Assembly (NCBI GenBank): GCA_002418765.1
Contig: DIET01000015.1
Location: 69,950-112,717, forward strand
Source: Peptococcaceae bacterium UBA5767
GTDB taxonomy: Bacteria > Bacillota > TC1 > UBA5767
DNA length: 42,768 bases
Reading direction: 5' to 3'
In this document: piece by piece, positions 33,858-41,930 of the stretch
How the letters are laid out: each line of letters starts with the position of its first letter
Position numbering within the stretch: position 1 is the stretch's first letter
Made by a program: the position numbers and the translations under genes
The notes under the pieces: generated by a model
Told to the model about the DNA's origin: nothing
The model's database searches: none
The model's input: only the letters and a program-made list of their open reading frames with translations

Positions 33858-34514
33858 ATGCAGAACCAAAACGATAGAAGGATCAAGGAGATGTTGTTGT
33901 TGCTGCAGGATATGCCTTCTTCTTCCTCTTGGTGGCCGGCCCCGACCGAGTATGAGGTATTGGTGGGAGCCGTATTGACCCAGAATACACGGTGGGAAAA
34001 CGTGAAAATGTCGCTTATTCGTTTGCCTCATCCTTTAGAGCCCCAAGCCATTCTTGCGCTGTCTGAAGAGGAATTACAAGATAGAATTCGCCCCAGCGGG
34101 TTTTATCGGCAAAAGAGCAAAACATTGCGGACCTTGACAACCTGGTATGTGGCCCTGGGGTCACGATCTGAAGCGGAAAAGTCTGATCTTGGAGGCTTGC
34201 GAACGGAGCTTTTAAGTATGACTGGAATCGGATGTGAGACGGCGGATTCAATCTTAAATTATGGATTGCATCTGCCTATTTTGGTGATTGATGCATATAC
34301 GCGTAGGATTTGCATGCGCTTTGGTATCAGTGTGCCGCGGCATTACGATGAGGTAAGAGCACAATTGGAACAAAATATATCTCCTGATACGGAATCCTTG
34401 CAAAAGTTTCATGGAAAGATGGTGGATTTGGCCAAGACGCATTGCCTGAAACGTCCTTCATGTTCAGGTTGCCCGCTGGCAAAATCTTGTTACCGGAAAG
34501 GGCTGGATGAATGA
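33858..34514 (+). CDS. endonuclease III-like HhH-GPD DNA glycosylase lacking the lyase lysine
   Basis: Base-excision glycosylase of 218 aa. Helix-hairpin-helix LLSMTGIGCETADSILNYGL and catalytic Asp in LVIDAYTRRI are present, as is an Fe-S knuckle with four cysteines near the end (CLKRPSCSGCPLAKSC, spacing 5-2-5 instead of 6-2-5). Endonuclease III has Lys in GRKTAN; here the position is Glu (GCETAD), as in the MagIII/EndoIII-like subgroup, so it is expected to be a monofunctional glycosylase, perhaps for alkylated purines. GGAGG precedes ATG 33858, 12 bp after the VIT1 fusion gene. It is the last gene of this three-gene operon. Confidence 0.88.
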   Translation: MQNQNDRRIKEMLLLLQDMPSSSSWWPAPTEYEVLVGAVLTQNTRWENVKMSLIRLPHPLEPQAILALSEEELQDRIRPSGFYRQKSKTLRTLTTWYVALGSRSEAEKSDLGGLRTELLSMTGIGCETADSILNYGLHLPILVIDAYTRRICMRFGISVPRHYDEVRAQLEQNISPDTESLQKFHGKMVDLAKTHCLKRPSCSGCPLAKSCYRKGLDE

Positions 34515-34629
34515 CTGATAAAAAGAGGAGAAAGAACGCAAAAAAAGGAGATTGTTTGCGAAAGGGAAGAGCCAACCGGTCCCAAGGTTCTATTTGACTT
34601 CAAATTGGCTTTGATGAGCTTTTTTAAAG

Positions 34630-34659
34630 TTGTCAGGAATAGGGATCAGGGTATATAAT
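34630..34659 (+). promoter_or_regulatory. promoter of the leader/small RNA before the N-ATPase operon
   Basis: TTGTCA (34630-34635), 18-bp spacer, TATAAT (34654-34659); transcription expected near 34666, exactly before the first base-paired stem of the RNA. Confidence 0.75.
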
Positions 34660-34665
34660 ACAGAT

Positions 34666-34863
34666 ACACTCCAAGGAACACCTAATACCTAGATTTGCTA
34701 GATGTCATTTGCACAAGCCAACCTAAGGTGAATAAAGTAGCTAAGGTGGGGTTTGGTACGAAGGTAATCTGTAGATTGTTTGACCAGGTGAAGACTTGGA
34801 CAATCCCAGGTAGAGAAAGTTTCGTTGGAGTTATGAGCAACCGAAAGGTTGCTCATTTTTTTT
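34666..34863 (+). ncRNA. structured RNA upstream of the N-ATPase operon, class not identified
   Basis: Transcript of about 200 nt between a good promoter and a strong terminator. Ends pair: ACTCCAA (34668-34674) with TTGGAGT (34825-34831), extended by GAA/TTC; then TACCT (34686-34690) with AGGTA (34808-34812), GATT/AATC, GTC/GAC and CAAG/CTTG, all nested. Inside, CCAACC can pair with GGTTTGG and GGTAATC/GATTGTTTGACC forms a hairpin, giving a branched fold; an 8-nt direct repeat CTAAGGTG occurs at 34723 and 34741. No protein frame fits. It may be a riboswitch or a free small RNA. The 34515-34629 part before it holds no gene. Confidence 0.5.
34833..34863 (+). terminator. terminator closing the structured RNA
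   Basis: Perfect 10-bp stem ATGAGCAACC/GGTTGCTCAT with GAAA loop and eight T. It does not overlap the RNA's closing stem, so mutual exclusion with the aptamer-like fold is not evident. The next gene starts 138 bp later; no clear second promoter was found between. Confidence 0.92.
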
Positions 34864-35001
34864 GTTCTAAGCATGGAATCATTGTTTTTGGGATTGTTTC
34901 GTATTGTTTAAAAGGAAACAGAAGATGTCTCTAGAACAGTACTTATTAGAAAGTAGCATCATGCAGATACAGAAAAGGCATATCCCCAGGAGGACGATGT
35001 G

Positions 35002-36399
35002 ATGAACAAGGAAAATATTGGTAGGATTAAAAGCATCCGGGGAAGTGTTGTGGAGGCAGTATTTGAAGGGCGCTTGCCGGAAATCAATAACAAACTGGTT
35101 TGTGGTCCAAAACGAAATCAGGTCATGGAAGTTAGTGCTTATATCAATGAAAAGACCGTTAAAGCCATGGCCATGACTTTTACGGCAGGATTGGCTCGTG
35201 GGGATGATATTGTGGACACGGGTCAACCATTTATGATTCCGGTGGGTACCAATACGTTGGGGAAAATGTATGACTTGTTTGGCAACAGACTTGATGCCAG
35301 CGGTGGCGATGATGCAAAAGTAAAACGCTCAGTTCACCATAAACCGGCTTCTTTCAGCAGACGAAGTGCCAAGGATGAGTTGTTTTTGACTGGCATCAAG
35401 GTTATTGATTTATTGATGCCCTTCCCGAAGGGTGAAAAGATTGGACTTTTTGGTGGCGCCGGTGTAGGCAAGACGGTTCTGATTACAGAATTGATCAACA
35501 ATACATCCAGCCGCACGCAGGGGTATAGCATTTTCTGTGGCATTGGAGAGCGCTCTCGGGAAGCGGAGGAGCTTTATCGTGAGATTGAGGAGGCTGGCGT
35601 CCTGGACAAGACGGCACTGATTTTCGCCCAAATGAACGAGCCTCCTGGTGCTCGCTTTCGAGTGGGACATGCAGCGCTGAGCATGGCAGAGTATTTCCGG
35701 GATGTGGAGCAAAAAGATGTGTTGTTGCTGATTGACAATATTTTTCGTTTTATTCAGGCTGGAGCAGAGATATCAGGGTTGATGGGTAAGATGCCATCTA
35801 GGGTGGGTTATCAACCGACGCTGGCCACCGAATTATCTGAGCTGGAGGAACGCATTAGTTCTACAACTACAGGATCGATCACCTCGATTCAGGCGGTTTA
35901 TGTGCCTGCTGATGATTTTACAGACCCATCGGCCACGCATACCTTTGCTCATTTGAGCGCATCGGTTGTGTTATCCAGAAAAAGAGCCAGTGAAGGATTG
36001 TATCCAGCCATCGATCCTTTGGCCAGTCATTCCAAGCTGATGAACAAAGCGGTTCTCGGTATTCGGCATTATGAAATTGCCCAAGAGATCAAAAAGACCT
36101 TGGCAACATATGAGGAGTTAAAAGATATCATAGCCATGCTGGGGGTGGAGGAATTGAGTCAGCAAGATCGGCAAATTGTCTATCGGGCCAGAAGAGTGGA
36201 GCGATTTATGACGCAGCCGTTTTTTACGACAGAGCAGTTTACAGGTATGGAAGGGAAAATGGTGGCCTTGGAAGATACGCTTGCAGGCTGTGAACAAATC
36301 TTGAATGATGAATTTACTGATTTTGAAGAGAGTGACCTTTATATGATAGGCGATATTGATGAAGCCAGGAACAAAAGGAAGCAAAGGGAAGAATCGTGA
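35002..36399 (+). CDS. atpD: N-type F1F0 ATPase subunit beta
   Basis: Catalytic subunit of 465 aa of the N-ATPase (alternative F-type ATPase). Walker A GLFGGAGVGKTVL with catalytic Lys, GIGERSREAEELYREIEEAG, Walker B LLLIDNIFRF and the following FTDPSATHTFAHL are complete. It is the first gene of a nine-gene operon in the order typical of N-ATPases: beta, epsilon, Q, R, a, c, b, alpha, gamma. ATG 35002 is preceded by AGGAGG at 8 nt; a GTG at 34999 is the alternative. It overlaps epsilon by 4 nt. Confidence 0.95.
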   Translation: MNKENIGRIKSIRGSVVEAVFEGRLPEINNKLVCGPKRNQVMEVSAYINEKTVKAMAMTFTAGLARGDDIVDTGQPFMIPVGTNTLGKMYDLFGNRLDASGGDDAKVKRSVHHKPASFSRRSAKDELFLTGIKVIDLLMPFPKGEKIGLFGGAGVGKTVLITELINNTSSRTQGYSIFCGIGERSREAEELYREIEEAGVLDKTALIFAQMNEPPGARFRVGHAALSMAEYFRDVEQKDVLLLIDNIFRFIQAGAEISGLMGKMPSRVGYQPTLATELSELEERISSTTTGSITSIQAVYVPADDFTDPSATHTFAHLSASVVLSRKRASEGLYPAIDPLASHSKLMNKAVLGIRHYEIAQEIKKTLATYEELKDIIAMLGVEELSQQDRQIVYRARRVERFMTQPFFTTEQFTGMEGKMVALEDTLAGCEQILNDEFTDFEESDLYMIGDIDEARNKRKQREES

Positions 36400-36776
36400 A
36401 CATCAAGGTGATTTTACCCAATCAGACATGGAAAGAAGCTCCGGTCAGTTGCATCACTGCTCCGGGCAAGGAAGGCATTTTTCAGATTCTGCCCAAACAT
36501 ATTGACGCCACTTGGAATCTGCGTGTGGGGATTCTCACCCTGACACATGAGGGGCATACCAGTTATCTGGGCATCCATGAAGGATTTTTGGTCAAAAGAG
36601 GACAAGATGTGTTTGTGGTCTGTTTGCAGGCGGTGGAAGGAGATTCTCTGTCCTCGTTGGAAATCAATATAAGAAACATGTTTGCGGAGCTTGGTGAGAT
36701 GGAACGAAAAGCCAGGGAGGTATTGATCAAGATGGAAATGGAAACCATGAAACGTTTTTTGGATTTGGATGGATAG
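36396..36776 (+). CDS. atpC: N-ATPase subunit epsilon
   Basis: Subunit of 126 aa of the F1 central stalk. It begins with GTG 36396 (MNIKVILPNQTW after initiation), overlapping the beta stop by 4 nt. The N-terminal beta-sandwich has the expected CITAPGKEGIFQILPKHIDATWNL and GFLVKRGQDVFVVC; the C-terminal helices (EINIRNMFAELGEMERKAREVLIKME) are short. In the N-type operon epsilon follows beta directly at the front rather than lying at the end. Confidence 0.88.
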   Translation: MNIKVILPNQTWKEAPVSCITAPGKEGIFQILPKHIDATWNLRVGILTLTHEGHTSYLGIHEGFLVKRGQDVFVVCLQAVEGDSLSSLEINIRNMFAELGEMERKAREVLIKMEMETMKRFLDLDG

Positions 36777-36784
36777 GGGTTCTT

Positions 36785-37078
36785 ATGGACAAAGGGAAGA
36801 CACCAGAAGAAGAATTTGTAAAAATCATTGAGAAGCAGGTTCAGAAAAAGCAAAAGGCCAGAAACAAGGGTAGAGAGGTGTTGTTGGGATTAGGTCTCTT
36901 TGGCATTATTGGCTGGAGCATCGCCATGCCTACGTTGGGTGGTATTGCGCTTGGTGTTTACTTGGACCGAAGATTTGCCACCCGTTACTCCTTTACCCTG
37001 ATGCTTCTGTTGGGTGGCGTCGTGTTGGGTTGTCTGAATGCCTGGCACTGGATCAAGGAGAAAAGCAAGGAGGATTAG
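36785..37078 (+). CDS. atpQ: N-ATPase AtpQ-like protein (AtpZ/AtpI type)
   Basis: Protein of 97 aa. A charged N-terminal 35 residues (TPEEEFVKIIEKQVQKKQKARNKG) precede two membrane helices; GGIALGVYLDRRFATRYSFTLMLLLGGVVLG resembles AtpI/AtpZ, which help assemble the c-ring or carry Mg2+/Ca2+. It lies between epsilon and AtpR, the position that defines AtpQ in N-ATPase operons. AGGGG precedes ATG 36785. Confidence 0.85.
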   Translation: MDKGKTPEEEFVKIIEKQVQKKQKARNKGREVLLGLGLFGIIGWSIAMPTLGGIALGVYLDRRFATRYSFTLMLLLGGVVLGCLNAWHWIKEKSKED

Positions 37079-37079
37079 G

Positions 37080-37364
37080 ATGTATATAGGTCTTGGTTTT
37101 GTCTCAGGACTTGTTTTGGGCACTGTATTTTTTGGAGGGCTTTTCTTTAGTGTCCGTTGGCTTCCCAAAGCAACGTATCCAGGCGTAATGATGCTGATTA
37201 CGATATTGATACGCATGGCAGTCCTGTTGCTGGGGCTGTATGCGCTTAGTGCCTGGGGATTATGGGCTATGGTTTCGGCTTTGGTCGGTATTTTGCTGGT
37301 GCGGATGATCATGGTCAAGGGACAGAAGCGTCTGGTAAAAAAAGAGAAAGGTGACTGGTTATGA
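37080..37364 (+). CDS. atpR: N-ATPase AtpR subunit
   Basis: Membrane protein of 94 aa with three hydrophobic helices, ending in a basic tail (KGQKRLVKKEKGDWL). AtpR is unique to N-type ATPases; its helix 2 has a conserved Arg (LIRMAVLLLG), thought to approach the c-ring glutamates. AAGGAGG lies before ATG 37080; an upstream in-frame extension overlaps AtpQ and is rejected. It overlaps subunit a by 4 nt. Confidence 0.85.
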   Translation: MYIGLGFVSGLVLGTVFFGGLFFSVRWLPKATYPGVMMLITILIRMAVLLLGLYALSAWGLWAMVSALVGILLVRMIMVKGQKRLVKKEKGDWL

Positions 37365-38047
37365 GTATTGATCCCAGCAGCATACTATACTTTGAGTGGG
37401 GGTTTGTCCGTATCTCGGCGACATTGGTGTTTACCTGGCTGACCATGGGTATTTTGGTGGGGATGAGCTTTTTGATCACGCGATCTATTAGAAAAAGCCG
37501 AAATCTCACCAAAGGGCAACATATGCTGGAGGCTACCATAGAGGTCGTGAATCAGCAGATCAAGGACATTGCTCAACAAGACCCCAAACCGTATCTTCCC
37601 TTTATTGCTACGTTGTTTGTGTTTATCTTGTCGGCCAATGTGTTTTCACTGATTCCTGGATTCATCTCTCCAACAGGCTCTCTCAATACCACCATTGCTT
37701 TGGCGTTGGCTGTTTTTTTTGCGGTGCCATTTTTTGGCATCGGGAGTCAGGGCTTGCTGGGGTATCTTAAGGATTATGCCAAGCCGTCTATCGTGATGCT
37801 TCCATTTAATATTATCAGCGAATTGTCCAGGACGTTATCTTTGGCGATACGTTTGTATGGCAATGTAATGAGTACCTCGGTGATTGTTGCCATCTTGTTG
37901 GGGGTGATACCTTTGTTTTTCCCTATCGTCATTCAGTTGCTGGGCCTATTGACGGGTGTGATCCAGGCTTATATTTTTGCCATTTTGGCCATTGTTTACA
38001 TTGCGTCGGCTACATCAAATCAAAAGAAGGAAAATCGTAACGAATAG
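37361..38047 (+). CDS. atpB: N-ATPase subunit a
   Basis: Ion-channel subunit of 228 aa with five to six membrane helices. The essential Arg is in LSRTLSLAIRLYGNVMS, and YLPFIATLFVFILSANVFSLIPGF marks the middle helices. The start ATG 37361 overlaps atpR (ATGA). The C terminus ends ASATSNQKKENRNE. It should couple ion flow through the c-ring to F1; Na+ is the likely ion because of the c subunit residues. Confidence 0.93.
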   Translation: MSIDPSSILYFEWGFVRISATLVFTWLTMGILVGMSFLITRSIRKSRNLTKGQHMLEATIEVVNQQIKDIAQQDPKPYLPFIATLFVFILSANVFSLIPGFISPTGSLNTTIALALAVFFAVPFFGIGSQGLLGYLKDYAKPSIVMLPFNIISELSRTLSLAIRLYGNVMSTSVIVAILLGVIPLFFPIVIQLLGLLTGVIQAYIFAILAIVYIASATSNQKKENRNE

Positions 38048-38084
38048 CGTGTTGCATGTATATTGTTATAGAAGGAGGAAGAAC

Positions 38085-38354
38085 ATGGATTCTATGAGTT
38101 TGATAGGAATGACATCGATCGTTGTTGCCGGATTGACCATGGCAATTGGTTCCATTGCCCCAGCCATTGGAGAAAGCAGTGCCGTGGCGCAGGCTCTGCG
38201 ATCTATTGCCCAACAGCCCGATGAGGCCAATACCATATCTAGAACGCTTTTTGTGGGTCTAGCCATGATTGAGTCTACCGCTATTTATTGTTTTGTGATT
38301 GCGATGATTCTACTGTTTGCCAATCCGTTTTGGAATGCTGTTGTAGGTGTATGA
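38085..38354 (+). CDS. atpE: N-ATPase subunit c with Na+-type ligand set
   Basis: Rotor subunit of 89 aa, two membrane helices. Helix 1 has PAIGES with Glu30; helix 2 has MIESTAIYCF with Glu63, Ser64, Thr65 and Tyr68. Aligned with the Ilyobacter tartaricus c subunit (Gln32, Glu65, Ser66, Thr67, Tyr70), all Na+ ligands are kept, with Glu30 replacing Gln32. The double glutamate per hairpin is a known N-ATPase mark. AAGGAGG precedes ATG 38085. Confidence 0.93.
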   Translation: MDSMSLIGMTSIVVAGLTMAIGSIAPAIGESSAVAQALRSIAQQPDEANTISRTLFVGLAMIESTAIYCFVIAMILLFANPFWNAVVGV

Positions 38355-38355
38355 G

Positions 38356-39135
38356 ATGTTGATCAACTGGTTTGAGATTGTGGCGCAATTATTTAATTTT
38401 GTGGTATTGGTTTGGTTATTGAAAAAGTTTTTTTATAAACCTATTTTGCAGGCCATGGAAGACAGACAACAAAAAATCAATGAAATCCAGAATGAGGCTT
38501 ATGACAAAATGGAGCAAGCCAATGCTTTGATCAAGACCTATGTGGAAAAGAAGGCGGAGTGGGAGCGAAAAAAGGATCAAATGCTGTTGGCGGCCAAACA
38601 AGATCTGGAGGCTATGAAGCAGGAAGAGAGGGCAAAAATTCAGGAGGAATCCTCCCAAAAAAGGCAGGCCTATCTGAAGGAAGTGCAAGAAGAAAAGGAT
38701 GCTTTTTTGCTCTCCTTGCGAGTTCATCTGGGCAAGGAATCGGTTGCTTTGGCCAGGGAGATATTGAAGCGCACTGTTGGTGATGATCTGCATCAGCGAT
38801 TGTTCGAAGATTTTTTACAGGAAATTGCTCGCTGGGAGCCACCTCAAGAATCGATTTCCTTGGGTCAGGGTCATAAAGTAGTTATCAGTAGCGCTAGACC
38901 GTTTGCTGCGGAAGAAAAGAAGAGACTGGAACCACTGCTTCAGGAGAAGTTGGAGCATGTGGTGAAGACGGAATATAGGGTAGCAAAGGACATGGTGGCG
39001 GGCTATGCACTGCAGTTGGAGACCGTGACATTGGGTTATTATCTGCAAAAGCACCTGGAGGATGTGGAAAAGAAAATGCTTTCTCTGTTGGAAGGTTACG
39101 AAACCCAGGCATGGTCAAAAGTCAAAGCGAGGTAA
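38356..39135 (+). CDS. atpF: N-ATPase subunit b with delta-like C-terminal region
   Basis: Peripheral stalk subunit of 259 aa, far longer than usual b (about 160 aa). One membrane helix near the N terminus (FNFVVLVWLLKKFF), a long coiled coil (residues 32-130), then a C-terminal part (about 165-250; PFAAEEKKRLEPLLQ, YRVAKDMVAGYALQLETVTLGYYL) that looks like the end of subunit delta. No separate delta gene exists in the operon, so b probably does both jobs. ATG 38356 has AGGTG 6 nt upstream; GTG 38347 is the alternative. Confidence 0.88.
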   Translation: MLINWFEIVAQLFNFVVLVWLLKKFFYKPILQAMEDRQQKINEIQNEAYDKMEQANALIKTYVEKKAEWERKKDQMLLAAKQDLEAMKQEERAKIQEESSQKRQAYLKEVQEEKDAFLLSLRVHLGKESVALAREILKRTVGDDLHQRLFEDFLQEIARWEPPQESISLGQGHKVVISSARPFAAEEKKRLEPLLQEKLEHVVKTEYRVAKDMVAGYALQLETVTLGYYLQKHLEDVEKKMLSLLEGYETQAWSKVKAR

Positions 39136-39138
39136 TCT

Positions 39139-40656
39139 ATGTTGCATGAACAATGGGACAAACTGGATCAGGTGATACGCAAGGCAAAAGAAACGATTCC
39201 TGAAACTCCCGTCTGGGAGGAGAGTGGAACGGTTCTTTCTGTGGACAACGGTATTGCTTTGGTCAAAGGATTGGCCAACGTGAAAAATCAGGAGCTGGTC
39301 GAGTTTTCTAAGGGCACCATGGGGATGGTGTTCAATCTGGATGAACATTTGATCGGCGTTATGCTTTTGGGTGAGTACAAGCATATACAGGCGGGAGAAC
39401 AGGTCAAAAGAACCCATAAGGTTGCAGAAATCGGTGTATCACATGATCTCTTGGGCCGGGTGATTAGTCCTCTTGGCATCCCTTTGGATGGTCTTTCACT
39501 TCCTATAGAAGTAAAAAAGAGGTTGGCCATAGAGCAAGAATCGCCACCCATCATGCATAGAGCCCCAGTTTTTGAGCCCCTACATACCGGCTTGAAGGTG
39601 ATTGACTCAGTGGTTCCCATTGGCCGAGGGCAACGAGAGTTGATTTTGGGTGACAGGCAGACCGGGAAAACAGCGATTGCTCTGGATACCATTATCAATC
39701 AAAAAAATGAAGATGTTATCTGCATTTATTGTGCCATCGGCAAGCGAATCAGTTCGATTACCAAGATTCTTCAAGATCTCAAAGAACATGATGCCCTGTC
39801 TTATACGATTGTGATGCTGGCCGGAGCAGAGGAAGCGCCTGGCATTTCCTATATTGCACCCTATGCCGCCACATCAGTGGCGGAGTTTTTCATGCATGAG
39901 GGCAAGGACGTTTTGGTCGTGTATGATGACTTAACGCGACACGCCAGGTCTTATCGAGAAATCTCCTTGCTTTTGGAAAGACCACCTGGACGTGAGGCTT
40001 ATCCCGGGGATATTTTTTATATTCATTCCAGGCTATTGGAGCGTGCCACTCACCTTAAAGAGGAATATGGTGGTGGAAGTATCACGGCACTGCCTATCGT
40101 TGAAACCCAGGCAGAGAATCTATCTGCTTTTATCCCGACAAATTTGATATCGATCACAGATGGACAGATATATCTTTCCCCAAAGCTTTTCCAGAAGGGG
40201 CACCTTCCTGCAGTGAGCATCGGAACATCGGTCTCCAGGGTGGGAGGGAAAACACAGCTTCCTGCTTATCGGGAGATCACCAGTGCATTGAAGCTTAGCT
40301 ATGCCCAGTTTGAGGAATTGGAAGCCTTCGCAAGTTTTGGTTCTCGACTTGATGAGGCAACCCGCAAGGTGCTGGATCATGGACAACGAGTCAGGCAGAT
40401 ACTCAACCAGCCTCAATACCAGCCTATGGAGGTTACGGAGCAAATGGGGGTTTTGCTGGCGGTTGTTTCCGGTAGTTTTGCATCCGTTTCTCTGGAAAAA
40501 CTGGAGGAAGCAGAAAATATTGTTCGGCGCTTGGTTCGCGAAGATGATGATCTTCGCAAGATATTGTTGCAGGGAATGAAGCTTACTCCGGAATGGAAGG
40601 ACGATTTTTTAAAGCGCGTGCAGGAGCTTTTTAAGAAGGAGCTGGCGGATTCATGA
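39139..40656 (+). CDS. atpA: N-ATPase subunit alpha
   Basis: Non-catalytic nucleotide-binding subunit of 505 aa. Walker A GDRQTGKTAIALD, LVVYDDLTRHARSYREISLLLERPPGREAYPGDIFYIHSRLLERA is the family core, and SVSRVGGKTQLPAYREI the signature region. It lies 3 bp after atpF and overlaps gamma by 4 nt. Its position after c and b is as in other N-type operons. Confidence 0.95.
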   Translation: MLHEQWDKLDQVIRKAKETIPETPVWEESGTVLSVDNGIALVKGLANVKNQELVEFSKGTMGMVFNLDEHLIGVMLLGEYKHIQAGEQVKRTHKVAEIGVSHDLLGRVISPLGIPLDGLSLPIEVKKRLAIEQESPPIMHRAPVFEPLHTGLKVIDSVVPIGRGQRELILGDRQTGKTAIALDTIINQKNEDVICIYCAIGKRISSITKILQDLKEHDALSYTIVMLAGAEEAPGISYIAPYAATSVAEFFMHEGKDVLVVYDDLTRHARSYREISLLLERPPGREAYPGDIFYIHSRLLERATHLKEEYGGGSITALPIVETQAENLSAFIPTNLISITDGQIYLSPKLFQKGHLPAVSIGTSVSRVGGKTQLPAYREITSALKLSYAQFEELEAFASFGSRLDEATRKVLDHGQRVRQILNQPQYQPMEVTEQMGVLLAVVSGSFASVSLEKLEEAENIVRRLVREDDDLRKILLQGMKLTPEWKDDFLKRVQELFKKELADS

Positions 40657-41534
40657 AAACGTTACAGTCTATTTCACGCAGCATTCAGTCGGCTACTGGC
40701 TTGGAGTCTATCGTAAGTACCATGAAGGCATATGCGTCCAGCAATATTATCCATTTTCAACAGGCGGCTCAGGCATCTGAAGATTATACCCGGGTTCTTG
40801 ATATGGCGTTGCAAATTGTCTCTATGCAGCAATCCGATAATCGGTTCCATTTGCAGGAGCCAGAAAAAGGGTGGCATTTGCATGTGATTTTTGGTTCGGA
40901 CTATGGACTAACGGGACGCTTTAATGAACGCATTGTCGCCTATGCGCTAGAAAAAATCCCTAAGGATGAGCGGCAACTGCTGATGGTGGTGGGGCATCAG
41001 GTGCTGATGCGAATCAGAAGACATGAGGATATTGTTGATTCATTCGATATGCCTCAGACAGAAAAGGCGGTGACGACCGTAGTCCAGAGAATGTTGATTG
41101 CGATCGATGCATTACGCAAGACGCATCCGTTAGAGAGTATTTTTCTGCATTATCACCAGCCTGTAGGTAAGTCCTCTATGAGAGAACAGACCACGCGGCT
41201 TTTTCCGCTTGGTTTAGAAGAAATTGTGGGGCGTCAAGGCCTTTGGCCACAGAACCGGATTCCCGTTGTTTTGGTAGATCAGGCTACGCTACTTTCCGAC
41301 CTGATCCAGCAATATTTTTTTATTGTGCTTTATCGGACATTTTGTTTTTCTTCTGTATCGGAAAATGCCAGCAGGCTGGCCTCCATGCAAGCAGCTGAAA
41401 AGAATATTCAGGAGCATTTGGAAGAATTGCAGTATCAGTATCGTCAGCAACGTCAGAATCAGATTACAGCGGACATTGCCGACATTGTTTCAGGTTACAA
41501 AGCGATCAGGAACAATAAAAACGATGGAGAATGA
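40653..41534 (+). CDS. atpG: N-ATPase subunit gamma
   Basis: Rotor shaft subunit of 293 aa. N-terminal coiled-coil helix (MKTLQSISRSIQSATGLESIVSTMKAYASSNIIHFQQAAQ) and C-terminal helix (SENASRLASMQAAEKNIQEHLEELQYQYRQQRQNQITADIADIVSGYKAI) bracket a diverged Rossmann-like core with DYGLTGRFNE. Sequence is less conserved than in classical gamma, as expected for N-type. Starts at ATG 40653 within the alpha stop. Last gene of the operon; no delta gene follows. Confidence 0.9.
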   Translation: MKTLQSISRSIQSATGLESIVSTMKAYASSNIIHFQQAAQASEDYTRVLDMALQIVSMQQSDNRFHLQEPEKGWHLHVIFGSDYGLTGRFNERIVAYALEKIPKDERQLLMVVGHQVLMRIRRHEDIVDSFDMPQTEKAVTTVVQRMLIAIDALRKTHPLESIFLHYHQPVGKSSMREQTTRLFPLGLEEIVGRQGLWPQNRIPVVLVDQATLLSDLIQQYFFIVLYRTFCFSSVSENASRLASMQAAEKNIQEHLEELQYQYRQQRQNQITADIADIVSGYKAIRNNKNDGE

Positions 41535-41559
41535 TTCAAGAAAAAAGGAGCAATCTACC

Positions 41560-41587
41560 TTGACAACTGGAAAAAATGTTCTAAACT
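41560..41587 (+). promoter_or_regulatory. tRNA-Thr promoter
   Basis: TTGACA (41560-41565), 16-bp spacer, TAAACT (41582-41587), placing transcription a few bases before the tRNA 5' end. Confidence 0.7.
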
Positions 41588-41598
41588 GTATAGAGATT

Positions 41599-41673
41599 GC
41601 TTCGTTAGCTCAGTGGTAGAGCAGCTGTTTCGTAATCAGCAGGTCGGGAGTTCGAATCTCCTGCGAAGCTCCA
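41599..41673 (+). tRNA. tRNA-Thr (anticodon CGT)
   Basis: 75-nt cloverleaf: acceptor GCTTCGT/GCGAAGC (final T-G pair), D arm with AGCTCAGTGGTAGAGC, anticodon loop TTCGTAA with CGT at 41631-41633, T arm with GGGAG/CTCCT around TTCGAAT, and CCA encoded. The anticodon stem has one T-T mismatch next to the loop. It decodes ACG. A terminator with AACGCTA/TAGCGTT follows. Confidence 0.95.
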
Positions 41674-41717
41674 ACGCTATATCCTTTACGCAATAAGGGT
41701 TGTAGCGTTTTTTTTAT
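41674..41717 (+). terminator. intrinsic terminator after tRNA-Thr
   Basis: Stem AACGCTA/TAGCGTT with inner CCTT/AAGG and an eight-T tract. Confidence 0.9.
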
Positions 41718-41930
41718 TGGGAAATCAGACACAAAAATGGGGGCGAAATATCGGGTTTGGAGGAATATCGGGTGGGTCTCATTCAAAAAAGCCCGATGCT
41801 CAGGCCGACAGAACTATATAACACGTTACCAGAGAAGCACCGTAAAGCCCCTAGCTTTAGCTATGGGGATACGAGGTGCTAAATTTGCCTGCCGTTTGTA
41901 TTATTCAGTATCAAATAGTACAATATATAT

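Noticed and set aside
34570..34625. AGCCAA/TTGGCT as terminator of the S66-VIT1-glycosylase operon
   Set aside because: The loop is about 29 nt and the T-run begins 10 nt after the stem; too weak to call.
34666..34863. Assigning the RNA to 6S RNA or a sodium riboswitch
   Set aside because: The rod with closing stem and terminator fits 6S and the location fits a Na+ switch, but no conserved core of either could be confirmed by eye.
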